In this document: in pieces, positions 1 to 10,445 of the stretch
How the letters are laid out: every line of letters begins with the position of its first letter
How positions within the stretch are numbered: position 1 is the first letter of the stretch
From: Paenarthrobacter sp. A20
GTDB taxonomy: Bacteria > Actinomycetota > Actinomycetes > Actinomycetales > Micrococcaceae
Assembly (NCBI RefSeq): GCF_024168825.1
Contig: NZ_JALJWH010000001.1
Span: 682,001 to 746,000, forward strand
DNA length: 64,000 nt
Direction of reading: 5' to 3'
Program-made: the position numbers and the translations under genes
Notes under the pieces: generated by a model
What the model was told of the DNA's origin: nothing
The model's input: only the letters and a program-made list of their open reading frames with translations
Databases searched by the model: none

Positions 1-2292
<2,292 letters not shown>

Positions 2293-2337
2293 GAGGAACT
2301 CCATGATTCAGGCGCCCAGTGAGCGCCACGATGATGT

Positions 2338-2541
2338 GGGGTTCCTCCCCGCTCTGTATTGGACCTGAGAGATTCCGCAGGGATGGTTGCCTGCTTGCAC
2401 CGTCGGTGAGCCCGGTTACCCGGACTGCTTTCCAGAGTTGCCTAACCGCGGCGGTACATGGGCCTGAGAGATTCCTGGGGAGGATTTGCTCCTACGGCGC
2501 CTGACTGGATGTACCGGCAGGACTCTCCCGCCGCAGATCAA
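2338..2541 (-). promoter_or_regulatory. Tandem glycine riboswitch upstream of gcvP
   Basis: The minus strand carries two glycine-aptamer-like units in a row. The first begins with CGGGAGAGTCCTGC, contains the conserved GCCGTAGGAGCAAATCCTCCCC core and closes with GAATCTCTCAGGCCC. The second contains the core CACCGACGGTGCAAGC and closes with GGAATCTCTCAGGTCC. The repeated AATCTCTCAGG element is the hallmark of this class. It lies 40-50 bases before the gcvP start and should switch gcvP on when glycine is abundant. Confidence 0.93.
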
Positions 2542-2615
2542 AAGCGTTGCGTCACCATAAGTGACACGCTTCACACCATAGCGGGTCATTTCGAAAAAGC
2601 GCAAGCAAGGTGACG

Positions 2616-4130
2616 CTACTGGTGCATCGCCTCGTGGATCTGCAGCGCAAACCAGAGCTGGGCAACAGTGGACGTTTCACCCATGTCCAGCCCCGTCAAT
2701 TCACCGATTTTCCGTATCCGGTAGATGATGGTTTGCCGGTGCGCGAACAGGGCTGTCGCGGTTTTCTGCCACGAACGCTGCGAGTCCAAATACGTCCTCA
2801 GAGTGACAAGGAGATCGCCTTCCTGGCTCTGCTCGTAGTCAAAAATCGGGCCGAGAAGACGCCGGACCAGCGCCGTTCCTTCCTCAAAACCGGTGAGTCC
2901 CAGCCACGACGGCCCCTCCGCATAGCGGGACAGCCTGAGCCTGTTGGCCCGGGCTGAACCCAGCGCCCAGAGGGACTCCTGCAACGCGCGCTGGATGTTC
3001 GCAACGGCTGCAGGCGCGCTGATCCCGATCAGCGTTTCCAAGCCGGCGCAGTGCACCAGGACGTCGTCAGGCACGTCTGCCGGGACCACCACGTGGAGCC
3101 TGTTGTTCCGCTTCAAGGACGCAGACGCAACCCCGTGCCGCCACAGTTCGATGTGCACGCTGGCCAGCCTGTCGCCGTCGTCCGCTGCTCGATCCGCGGC
3201 GTCCGCCGCCATCGAGGCGAGCAGGAATCCTTGCGGCGGAACCTCAAATGCGGCGAGCCGACTCTCCATTTCGGCCACTCCCAGGCGTCCGTCCATGGCC
3301 TGCAGCAGGAACTCGCCGGCCAGCCGGTGGCGGCCTTCCAGCGACAGCACGATGCGCGAAAGTTGCAGTCCCAGCACGGTTGCCGCGTGGAGAAGTACGA
3401 CGGCGTCCGGGTGCGGTTCGCTGTTGGGCAGCACCACCAGGAGCGCGTTGGCGTGGGTGGGGATGTCCATGGTCAGCACATGCCTGCCCCGGATGCGGTG
3501 CCACTGGAAGTTCTTCCCTGCCGGCGACACGTGCCCGGACGACGGAGCCCAGGCATCGGCGAGGAACTCCGGAAGCGCCTTCCCCTCCGGGTGCCAAGGA
3601 TGGAGGCAGCGGCGGTCCACCACGAACAGCTCCGCGTCGAGCTCGGTCGCCAGCCGCTGGACCAGGCTCTGCCAGTGGTCTTCCGAGGCGCCCACGGTGC
3701 GCAGCAGATCGTAGACGCGCGCCGTCTGCCGGAGCCGGCGGGATTCTTCGAGCAGGGAGGACTCGGCAACCGACCGGGCGATGGCTATGAACGGCAGCGG
3801 GTACGGAATGTTGAGCAGGGGCAACGGAAGCCGGTCGCAGGCGGCCAGGAATTCGGCGGTCAGCGGTGGTGCATGCATCTTCTCGCCAATCGCCAAGGCA
3901 CTGGCGCCGCTGTCCATGAGGGCCTCGGCGAGCGCCACCTGCCCGTCCGCATCGGCAGGAATGGACAGGCCGTTGGTCATCATGAGTTCGCCGCCCGTGA
4001 CCCACTCCCACAGCCTGGGCAGGTCCGAGGTGTGGGCCCAGGTGATGCGGTTGTCCGCGCCGGCCGATCCGGCCAGGAGCGTGAGTCCCAACTGCGGTTC
4101 GGCGACGAGTTCGGCGACGGTGATTGCCAT
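2616..4130 (-). CDS. PucR-family transcriptional regulator
   Basis: The 504-residue protein has the PucR layout. An N-terminal PucR-type sensor domain covers about the first 130 residues (MAITVAELVAEPQLGL onward). A GGDEF-like middle region follows, and the C-terminal helix-turn-helix contains KTATALFAHRQTIIYRIRKI. PucR proteins classically control purine, allantoin or amine catabolism. It is transcribed divergently from a ureohydrolase-permease-dehydrogenase-oxidase operon and is probably its local regulator. A GGAG lies eight bases before the ATG. The inducer cannot be read from the sequence. Confidence 0.88.
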   Translation of the reverse strand: MAITVAELVAEPQLGLTLLAGSAGADNRITWAHTSDLPRLWEWVTGGELMMTNGLSIPADADGQVALAEALMDSGASALAIGEKMHAPPLTAEFLAACDRLPLPLLNIPYPLPFIAIARSVAESSLLEESRRLRQTARVYDLLRTVGASEDHWQSLVQRLATELDAELFVVDRRCLHPWHPEGKALPEFLADAWAPSSGHVSPAGKNFQWHRIRGRHVLTMDIPTHANALLVVLPNSEPHPDAVVLLHAATVLGLQLSRIVLSLEGRHRLAGEFLLQAMDGRLGVAEMESRLAAFEVPPQGFLLASMAADAADRAADDGDRLASVHIELWRHGVASASLKRNNRLHVVVPADVPDDVLVHCAGLETLIGISAPAAVANIQRALQESLWALGSARANRLRLSRYAEGPSWLGLTGFEEGTALVRRLLGPIFDYEQSQEGDLLVTLRTYLDSQRSWQKTATALFAHRQTIIYRIRKIGELTGLDMGETSTVAQLWFALQIHEAMHQ

Positions 4131-4188
4131 CTCTTACGCTCCGGTTCTCTGCTGTGGCGGCGCGTTTTCCCGCCTCCTCCAGGGGCGG

Positions 4189-4225
4189 TTAGACATTCGT
4201 CTAAACGCCTCGACTATTTGTAGTC
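4189..4225. promoter_or_regulatory. Pair of palindromes between pucR and the ureohydrolase operon (candidate operator)
   Basis: Two perfect inverted repeats with four-base spacers stand side by side: TTAGAC-attc-GTCTAA (4189-4204) and GACTA-tttg-TAGTC (4212-4225). Their centres are 22 bases apart, about two helical turns, in the 189-base divergent gap. This would suit a regulator binding as paired dimers. Assignment to the PucR protein is inference. Confidence 0.5.
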
Positions 4226-4319
4226 AATGTAGCGCTATCCGGAGTGATCCGCGTCACCAAGAATGGAATTACTACTTCCCGCTCAACGGCGAGCACCCCT
4301 CAACCCCAAGGATCGGTCA

Positions 4320-5324
4320 ATGACAACGCACAAGCCCATCGGCCCTGTCGACGCCACCAAAGTCCCCCGGTTTGCTGGCCTCGGCACCTTCGCCCGTCTC
4401 CCCCAAATCGACCGCGTTCCCGACTACGACATTGCGATCGTGGGCGTCCCGTTCGACGGCGGAACCTCCTTCCGGCCCGGCGCCCGTTTCGGCCCTGCCG
4501 CAGTCCGCGAGGCCTCGCGCCTCCTGCGCCCCGGGTACCACCCGGAGCTCGACGTTGAACCGGTGTACGAAGCCCAAGTGGTGGATGCCGGCGACATCGC
4601 CTGCACCCCCTACGACATCACCCGGGCCGTCCGTGAGATCGAAGAGCAGGCATTGCCATTGATGAGCGAGGACAAGCGGCTCATCTCGATCGGTGGCGAC
4701 CACACCATCGCCCTGCCCATGCTGCGGGCGTTGAACAAGGTCCACGGTCCGGTGGCGCTGCTGCACTTCGACGCGCACCTGGACACTTGGGACACCTATT
4801 TCGACCAGCCCATCACGCATGGAACCATCTTCCGTCGGGCTTTCGAAGAAGGCCTGCTGGTGGAGGACAAGTCGATGCACGTGGGTATCCGCGGCCCGGT
4901 CTATGACCGCAACGACTTCCTCCGCGACCACGAATTCGGCTTCCAGATCATCCGCTGCTCGGACCTGGACGTTATTGGCGTCCCGGCAGCAATCCAGCGT
5001 GTGAAGGACAGGCTCGGCGATACCCCCGTTTACGTTTCCATCGACATTGACGTGCTGGACCCGGCCTTCGCCCCCGGCACGGGCACCCCGGAGATGGGCG
5101 GGCTTCACTCCCGCGAGCTCCTGGCTTTGCTCCGCGGGCTGAACGGCATCAACATCGTGGGTGCCGACGTCGTGGAAGTCGCCCCGGCGTACGACCATGC
5201 GGACATCACCACGGTCGCCGCGGCCACCCTTGTCTTCGACCTCCTGGGGCTCATGGTGAACCGCAGCAAAGCAGACACCGCCGTTGTTCGTGAACTCGCT
5301 TCAGCATCCCGGACCGCGTCATGA
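4320..5324 (+). CDS. Ureohydrolase family enzyme (agmatinase / guanidinobutyrase-like)
   Basis: A 334-residue arginase/agmatinase-superfamily enzyme that should hydrolyse a guanidino compound to an amine and urea with a binuclear metal centre. The metal ligands are visible: GGDH (His128), the motif HFDAHLD (Asp151, His153, Asp155) and SIDIDVLDP (Asp242, Asp244). The start at 4320 has AAGGA eight bases upstream; an in-frame ATG at 4263 lacks a site and would add an atypical tail. It is the first gene of a four-gene operon, and its stop overlaps the permease start (ATGA). Family members act on agmatine, 4-guanidinobutyrate, 3-guanidinopropionate or other guanidines, and the exact substrate cannot be fixed here. 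Confidence 0.9.
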   Translation: MTTHKPIGPVDATKVPRFAGLGTFARLPQIDRVPDYDIAIVGVPFDGGTSFRPGARFGPAAVREASRLLRPGYHPELDVEPVYEAQVVDAGDIACTPYDITRAVREIEEQALPLMSEDKRLISIGGDHTIALPMLRALNKVHGPVALLHFDAHLDTWDTYFDQPITHGTIFRRAFEEGLLVEDKSMHVGIRGPVYDRNDFLRDHEFGFQIIRCSDLDVIGVPAAIQRVKDRLGDTPVYVSIDIDVLDPAFAPGTGTPEMGGLHSRELLALLRGLNGINIVGADVVEVAPAYDHADITTVAAATLVFDLLGLMVNRSKADTAVVRELASASRTAS

Positions 5325-6760
5325 GCACCGCGCCAACAACTGAGGTCCCGCGGCTCGAGGACAAGACCATCCAGCCGATCCCGGCCAACGAGCGCCATGG
5401 CAAAGCCCGCGACCTCTTCACCATCTGGTTCGGCTCCAACATCATGATCATGACCATCGTGACCGGCGGACTCGCCACCACGGTGTTCGGCTTGGGCTTC
5501 GTCCCGGCGATCGTGGGCATCATCATCGGCAACGTGGTGGGTGGCATCTTCATGGCGCTGCACTCGGCCCAAGGCCCTCAGCTGGGTGTGGCCCAGATGA
5601 TCCAGACCCGTGGCCAGTTCGGCTCCTTCGGGGCTCTGTTGATCGTGGTCATCGTGGTGGTCATGTACGTCGGCTTCTTCGCGGCGAACCTCGTGTTCGG
5701 TGGCGAAGCAATGGCAGCTGTGAGCCCAGGCATCAGTGTTGACGCGGGCATCATCATCATCGGCGTCGTCAGCGTCATCGCCACGATTTTCGGCTACCGA
5801 CTCATCCACGCCTATGCACGTGTCCTCAGCGTTGCCGCTGGGCTGGCACTGTTGCTGGCCTTCGGCTGGATCCTGGTGGTCCACGGATTGCCCGGCAACT
5901 TCCTGGAGACGGGCAACTTCAACTGGGTCGGCTTCATGGGGACCATCTCCGTCTCCGCCCTGTGGCAGCTGGCCTACGCCCCTTACGTCTCGGACTACTC
6001 CCGCTACATGCCGCAAGGCACGGGCTCGGCTCCGGCGTTCTGGGCCTCCTACTCAGGCTGTGTCCTGGGAACCCTGTTCCCCATGATTCTCGGCGCTTTG
6101 GTGGGAACGCTCGCCGTCTCCATGAGCACCGGCGACGTCGAAATCGTCGGAAGCCTGGGCGCCCTGCTCCAACCATGGACACTGATCATCGTGGGCATCT
6201 TCTGCCTGGGCGTAGCGGCCTCGAACGCCATGAACCTGTACTGTGGCGTCCTCTGCACCCTCACCATCGGGCAAACCTTCAAGCCTTCCTGGTTGCCACG
6301 GGCCAAGACGCGCAGCATTGCCGCGATCATCCTCTTCGTCGTCGCCGTCTCCATCGCCCTGTTTGCCCGCGACAACTTCATCCTCTTCTACACCAACTTC
6401 CTCTCCTTCCTCATGTACGTCCTGGTTCCCTGGACGGCCATCAACCTGGTGGACTACTACCTCCTGCGGCACGGCGACTACCGGGTTGAAGACTTCTTCA
6501 AGCGCGACGGCGGCGTGTACGGGCGGTTCAATTGGGTCGCCATCGGCTCCTACGTAGCAGGCGCCCTCATCCAGGTCCCCTTCTCGGCCACCGCCATCTA
6601 CACCGGCCCGCTGGCCGCGGCGATGGGCGGCGTGGATATCTCATGGATCGTCGGCCTCGTCGTCGTCGCTCCCCTCTATTACTTCGCGGCCCGGCTGTTC
6701 GGCAAGAAGACAGAAGCCGCCCCCTTTCCCGCCACTGCACTCACCCCGGACCTGATCTGA
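5321..6760 (+). CDS. NCS1-family permease (cytosine/purine/allantoin type)
   Basis: A 479-residue, very hydrophobic protein with about twelve membrane segments and the NCS1 layout, including the N-terminal FTIWFGSNIMIMTIVTGG segment and the YAPYVSDYSRYMP motif typical of cytosine and nucleobase permeases. NCS1 carriers import nucleobases, allantoin, hydantoins or thiamine precursors with sodium or protons. The ATG overlaps the ureohydrolase stop, so the two are translationally coupled. Its place between a guanidine-cleaving enzyme and two oxidising enzymes suggests that it imports the operon's substrate, possibly a non-nucleobase nitrogen compound. Confidence 0.9.
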   Translation: MSTAPTTEVPRLEDKTIQPIPANERHGKARDLFTIWFGSNIMIMTIVTGGLATTVFGLGFVPAIVGIIIGNVVGGIFMALHSAQGPQLGVAQMIQTRGQFGSFGALLIVVIVVVMYVGFFAANLVFGGEAMAAVSPGISVDAGIIIIGVVSVIATIFGYRLIHAYARVLSVAAGLALLLAFGWILVVHGLPGNFLETGNFNWVGFMGTISVSALWQLAYAPYVSDYSRYMPQGTGSAPAFWASYSGCVLGTLFPMILGALVGTLAVSMSTGDVEIVGSLGALLQPWTLIIVGIFCLGVAASNAMNLYCGVLCTLTIGQTFKPSWLPRAKTRSIAAIILFVVAVSIALFARDNFILFYTNFLSFLMYVLVPWTAINLVDYYLLRHGDYRVEDFFKRDGGVYGRFNWVAIGSYVAGALIQVPFSATAIYTGPLAAAMGGVDISWIVGLVVVAPLYYFAARLFGKKTEAAPFPATALTPDLI

Positions 6761-6803
6761 TCAGCCCTCATCCGACCACCCCCTGATCTGAAAGCGAATC
6801 ATC

Positions 6804-8324
6804 ATGACCACCCAGACCGAACAGTTCACCGTCCGACGCGCCACCACCGGTTCTTCACAGATCGACAGCGTCCCTGCCCTGCCGTTGCCCCTGCCTCCGG
6901 CGGGCCACTTCATCAACGGTTCCTTCGTCCCCGGCTCTTCGGGCCAGTCCATCGACGTCGTGGATCCCACCACCGAGGCTGTCATCGCTTCAGTGCTGGC
7001 CGGCACGGCCGATGATGTCGACGTCGCTGTTGCCGCCGCCGTCGTGGCCCAAAAGACCTGGGGTGCCACCACCCCGAAGGAACGCGCGGATGTCCTGAAC
7101 CTCATCGCGAACATCATCGAGGAGAACCGCGCGGCTTTCGAGGTCATCGAGTCAGCCAACACCGGCAAACCGCAGGCCGTGTCCGAGGACGATGTCTCCA
7201 GCACCATCGACACCTTCCGGTTCATGGCCGGGGCCTCACGCACCCTGACCTCCATGGCCGGCGGCGACTACGCCACGGACCACACCTCCGTGATCCTCCG
7301 TGAACCCGTGGGCGTAGTGGGCGTCATCACCCCGTGGAACTACCCGCTGCTGATGGCCGCATGGAAGATCGCGCCCATCCTCGCAGCCGGTAACAGCATC
7401 GTCATCAAGCCTTCCGAGCAGACTCCGCTGTCCACGTTGAAGCTGGTGGAAATGCTGGCCGGACGCATTCCGGATGGCATCCTCAACGTCGTCACCGGAC
7501 GCGGCCGGACTGTGGGGCAGAGGCTGTCCGAGCACCCGGACATTGCCTTGGTCGCACTGACCGGCAGCGTCGTCAGCGGCCAGGCAGTGGCCGAAACCGC
7601 CGCGAAGTCCGTCAAGCGCGTGCACCTGGAACTCGGCGGCAAGGCTCCTGTTGTCGTCTTCCCCGACGCCGACCTCCGCGCAGCCGCTGCCGGTGTACGC
7701 AATGCCGGCTTCTGGAACGCCGGCCAGGATTGCGGCGCTGCCTGCCGCGTCCTGGTTCACGAGTCCGTGGCCGAAGAGTTCACGGAACACCTGGTACGCG
7801 AAGTCAGCACCTTGGTGGTCGGAGCCCCCGATGCAGGCGACGACGTCGAAATCGGCCCCATGATCTCCCTCCCGCACTACGAACGGGTCAAGGAATCGCT
7901 GGCTGAGGCCCGCGAGGCTGGCCTCAACGTGGCTCTTGGCGGTTCGGCGCTGGAAGGTCCCGGCTACTTTATCGAGCCCACGGTCATCAGCAACGTGCCG
8001 GCCGGTGCACACATCGCCACGCACGAGATCTTCGGCCCCGTCGTCACGGTGGAAACCTTCAGCACCACCGAGGAAGCCGTGACCCGGGCCAATGAGAGCC
8101 CCTACGGCCTGTCAGCCTCGGTGTGGACGCGCGATTCAAGCCTTTCCCTCCGCATACCCAAGCAGTTGGACTTCGGCACGGTGTGGGTCAATGCGCACCT
8201 TGTCCTGGCGTGCGAGGTACCGTGGGGCGGATTCAAGGGTTCCGGCTACGGCCGCGACCTCTCGCTCTACGCCCTGGATGACTACTCGCGCACCAAGCAC
8301 GTCATGATCAACCACGGCGCGTGA
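6804..8324 (+). CDS. NAD(P)-dependent aldehyde dehydrogenase (aminobutyraldehyde/betaine-aldehyde type)
   Basis: A 506-residue classical aldehyde dehydrogenase. It has the substrate/cofactor segment TPWNYPLLMAAWKIAP, the glutamate motif LELGGK, and the catalytic cysteine in FWNAGQDCGAACR. Similarity in pattern is closest to gamma-aminobutyraldehyde and betaine-aldehyde dehydrogenases. As third gene of the operon it would oxidise an amino- or guanidino-aldehyde, for example after amine or alcohol oxidation, to the acid. The ribosome-binding site is weak (GAAAG about ten bases upstream). Its GTGA junction overlaps one possible start of the next gene. Confidence 0.92.
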   Translation: MTTQTEQFTVRRATTGSSQIDSVPALPLPLPPAGHFINGSFVPGSSGQSIDVVDPTTEAVIASVLAGTADDVDVAVAAAVVAQKTWGATTPKERADVLNLIANIIEENRAAFEVIESANTGKPQAVSEDDVSSTIDTFRFMAGASRTLTSMAGGDYATDHTSVILREPVGVVGVITPWNYPLLMAAWKIAPILAAGNSIVIKPSEQTPLSTLKLVEMLAGRIPDGILNVVTGRGRTVGQRLSEHPDIALVALTGSVVSGQAVAETAAKSVKRVHLELGGKAPVVVFPDADLRAAAAGVRNAGFWNAGQDCGAACRVLVHESVAEEFTEHLVREVSTLVVGAPDAGDDVEIGPMISLPHYERVKESLAEAREAGLNVALGGSALEGPGYFIEPTVISNVPAGAHIATHEIFGPVVTVETFSTTEEAVTRANESPYGLSASVWTRDSSLSLRIPKQLDFGTVWVNAHLVLACEVPWGGFKGSGYGRDLSLYALDDYSRTKHVMINHGA

Positions 8325-8353
8325 GCGTTCAGACAAGCAACGGAGCTTCAACC

Positions 8354-9646
8354 ATGACAACTCATGTTTCCCGGGCATCGGGCGTACCGGCCGCAGCCAC
8401 TCCCACAGCCCCCTTCGCCACAGACGCCACCTGGACCAACTGGGGCGGGAACCAAAGCGCGACCCCCGCCTTTACCGTTCGGCCCAGGAATGAACAAGAA
8501 GCGCTCGACGCCGTCCGATTCGCCATCCGCGAAGGCTTGCCTGTGCGGGCGGTCGGCTCAGGGCACTCCTCCTCACCGTTGGTCCAGACCGGCGGCGTGC
8601 TGATGGACATGTCCGGGCTCTCAGCCATTACGGGCACTGACCAGCCCGGACGCCGGGCCCGTGCGCTTGCCGGCACCACCATCAACGCTTTCGGGGATGC
8701 CCTGTGGGAGAAGGGACTGGCGCTCAGCAACCAGGGCGACATCGACAAGCAGCAGATCGCCGGCGCCTTGGCCACCAGCACCCACGGATCCGGTAAGGAT
8801 TTGGGCAGCTTCTCCTCCAAACTGCGCTGGGTGAAGCTGATCAACGGCTACGGCGAAATCGTGGAGATCGGCGAGGGCCAGCTCCGCGAACTCCGTGCCG
8901 CACAGACAGCGCTGGGAACGTTGGGGATCTTCCTGGAAGTCGAGTTGGCCGTTGAAGACAGCTATTACCTGCAGGAACAGATCACCTACCCAACGTGGGC
9001 GGAAACCGCGGCCACGTGGCAGGCCGACATCGACGACAACCGCCACTACTCGTTCCTCTGGTGCCCTGAGGACGACTCTTGTGAGCTGCTGGACCTCCCC
9101 GGCTCGCCGGACCACAGCATGGGTGGCCGCAGCTACACCAAGCGGTACAACGTCGCATCCGTCCACGACGAAAGCCAGCTCTCCACCGTTGAGGGTGCCC
9201 GACTGGACCGTTCCTACCGGATCTACCCCGGCGGCTTCACCACACAGTTCCACGAACTGGAGTACTTCGTCCGCAGCGAGGACGGTTTGGTGGCCGTCGA
9301 GGCCATCCAGGACCTGATCCGCAGCAAGTATCCCGAGCAGAAGTACCCCGTTGAGGTCCGCTGGGTGAAGTCCGACGACGCCTACATGTCCCAATTCCAA
9401 GGCCGCGACAGCACCGTCATCACGCTGACCACCGAGCCCGGGACCGACTACTGGCAGTTCTTCCGCGACGCCGACGCCGTGCTCCAGGAATTCGAGCCGC
9501 GCGCCCACTGGGGAAAGATCCACTTCATGACCCGGAGCCGGCTGGAACGCCTCTACCCGGAGCTGGACACCTTCATCCAGGTCCGGCGCGAATTCGATCC
9601 CCGCGGGATGTTCCTCAACGACCACACGCGGGCCCTGCTCGCCTGA
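8354..9646 (+). CDS. FAD-linked oxidase of the VAO family with D-arabinono-1,4-lactone/alditol oxidase C-terminal domain
   Basis: A 430-residue flavoprotein. The N-terminal FAD-binding domain contains AVGSGHSSSPLV, in which the histidine of GxGHSxS is the residue that covalently carries FAD in alditol and gulonolactone oxidases. A second FAD motif, GALATSTHGSG, follows. The C-terminal sugar-lactone-oxidase domain includes RAHWGKIHF and ends with FDPRGMFLNDH. Known relatives oxidise polyols or aldonolactones with oxygen. I prefer the ATG at 8354, with GGAG eight bases upstream, over the GTG at 8321 that overlaps the previous stop. As last gene of the operon it may oxidise an alcohol to the aldehyde used by the neighbouring dehydrogenase. 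Confidence 0.88.
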   Translation: MTTHVSRASGVPAAATPTAPFATDATWTNWGGNQSATPAFTVRPRNEQEALDAVRFAIREGLPVRAVGSGHSSSPLVQTGGVLMDMSGLSAITGTDQPGRRARALAGTTINAFGDALWEKGLALSNQGDIDKQQIAGALATSTHGSGKDLGSFSSKLRWVKLINGYGEIVEIGEGQLRELRAAQTALGTLGIFLEVELAVEDSYYLQEQITYPTWAETAATWQADIDDNRHYSFLWCPEDDSCELLDLPGSPDHSMGGRSYTKRYNVASVHDESQLSTVEGARLDRSYRIYPGGFTTQFHELEYFVRSEDGLVAVEAIQDLIRSKYPEQKYPVEVRWVKSDDAYMSQFQGRDSTVITLTTEPGTDYWQFFRDADAVLQEFEPRAHWGKIHFMTRSRLERLYPELDTFIQVRREFDPRGMFLNDHTRALLA

Positions 9647-9669
9647 CGGTCCGCCGACCTGATTGCCTG

Positions 9670-9707
9670 CCGGGGGTGAGGAGCAACCAACGCTCGCTCA
9701 CCCCCGG
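9670..9707 (+). terminator. Hairpin terminator after the ureohydrolase operon
   Basis: Stem 9670-9684 pairs with 9692-9707 (CCGGGGGTGAG..GAGC against its complement, one bulged base) around a seven-base loop, 24 bases after the oxidase stop. It lacks a U-run, as is common in actinobacteria. Confidence 0.7.
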
Positions 9708-9815
9708 GCCCCCTCCCGCCAACCCTCGCTCACCCGCTTACACCCGCTTGAAACCCGGGAGTGGTAGTTTGATCTCTGCTGAGGCAGACACCCGCACCCA
9801 ATCGGAGGACCATCC

Positions 9816-10280
9816 ATGTTCAAGGGTTTCAAGGACTTCATACTTCGCGGCAACGTGATCGAGCTGGCCATTGCCGTCGTCATCGGCAGTGCCTTCACCG
9901 CCCTCGTGGCGGCTTTCACCAACCACATCATCAACCCCGTCATTGCAGCGGCCGGCGGCATGAACGCAGAGGGACTGGGCTTCCGCATCTGGCCGGACAA
10001 CCCCGCCACCTTCATCGACTTTGGCGCGGTGTTGACCGCTTTGGTGACCTTTGTCATCACTGCAGCCGTGGTTTACTTCATCTTCGTGGCGCCAATGAAC
10101 AAGATTAACTCCCTGGTCAAAGAGCGCCTCTCCACCGAGGAACCGGAAGAAGAGCCGCTCCCGGCAGACACCGCCCTTCTGGCCGAAATCCGCGACCTCC
10201 TGAAGGAAGCTGCCGGCCACCGCGACGCAGACAACATCTCGGAGCTTGACTCCGACCTCGATTCCGACCGCACCCGCTAG
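9816..10280 (+). CDS. mscL: Large-conductance mechanosensitive channel
   Basis: The 154-residue protein starts MFKGFKDFILRGNVIELAIAV, the MscL N-terminal amphipathic helix and first membrane helix. A second membrane helix follows near residues 68-92 (VLTALVTFVITAAVVYFIFV), then an acidic cytoplasmic helix rich in Glu and Pro. It forms a homopentameric pore in the cytoplasmic membrane that opens under hypo-osmotic tension. GGAGG stands nine bases before the ATG. It is transcribed alone and followed by a strong hairpin. Confidence 0.96.
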   Translation: MFKGFKDFILRGNVIELAIAVVIGSAFTALVAAFTNHIINPVIAAAGGMNAEGLGFRIWPDNPATFIDFGAVLTALVTFVITAAVVYFIFVAPMNKINSLVKERLSTEEPEEEPLPADTALLAEIRDLLKEAAGHRDADNISELDSDLDSDRTR

Positions 10281-10325
10281 GACGGACAGCTCATCGAGAG
10301 CACTCCCACTTAAGTTGCGTGGCCT

Positions 10326-10360
10326 GAGCCCGGCGTTCTCTCCGTGAGAACGCCGGGCTC
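10326..10360 (+). terminator. Perfect 15-bp hairpin terminator after mscL
   Basis: GAGCCCGGCGTTCTC (10326-10340) and its exact complement (10346-10360) enclose a five-base loop, 46 bases after the mscL stop, followed by TTG. Confidence 0.85.
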
Positions 10361-10445
10361 TTGCGTGGCGGGCGTTCACCGGGCCGTTCCCGGAACGTGA
10401 CGCACAGGCAATCGGTACGAAACAGGGTCAGGGCAGCATGAAAAC

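Noticed and set aside
3051..4223. A 390-codon plus-strand frame over the pucR gene
   Set aside because: Low-complexity His/Arg/Gln-rich translation, antisense to a clear PucR protein.
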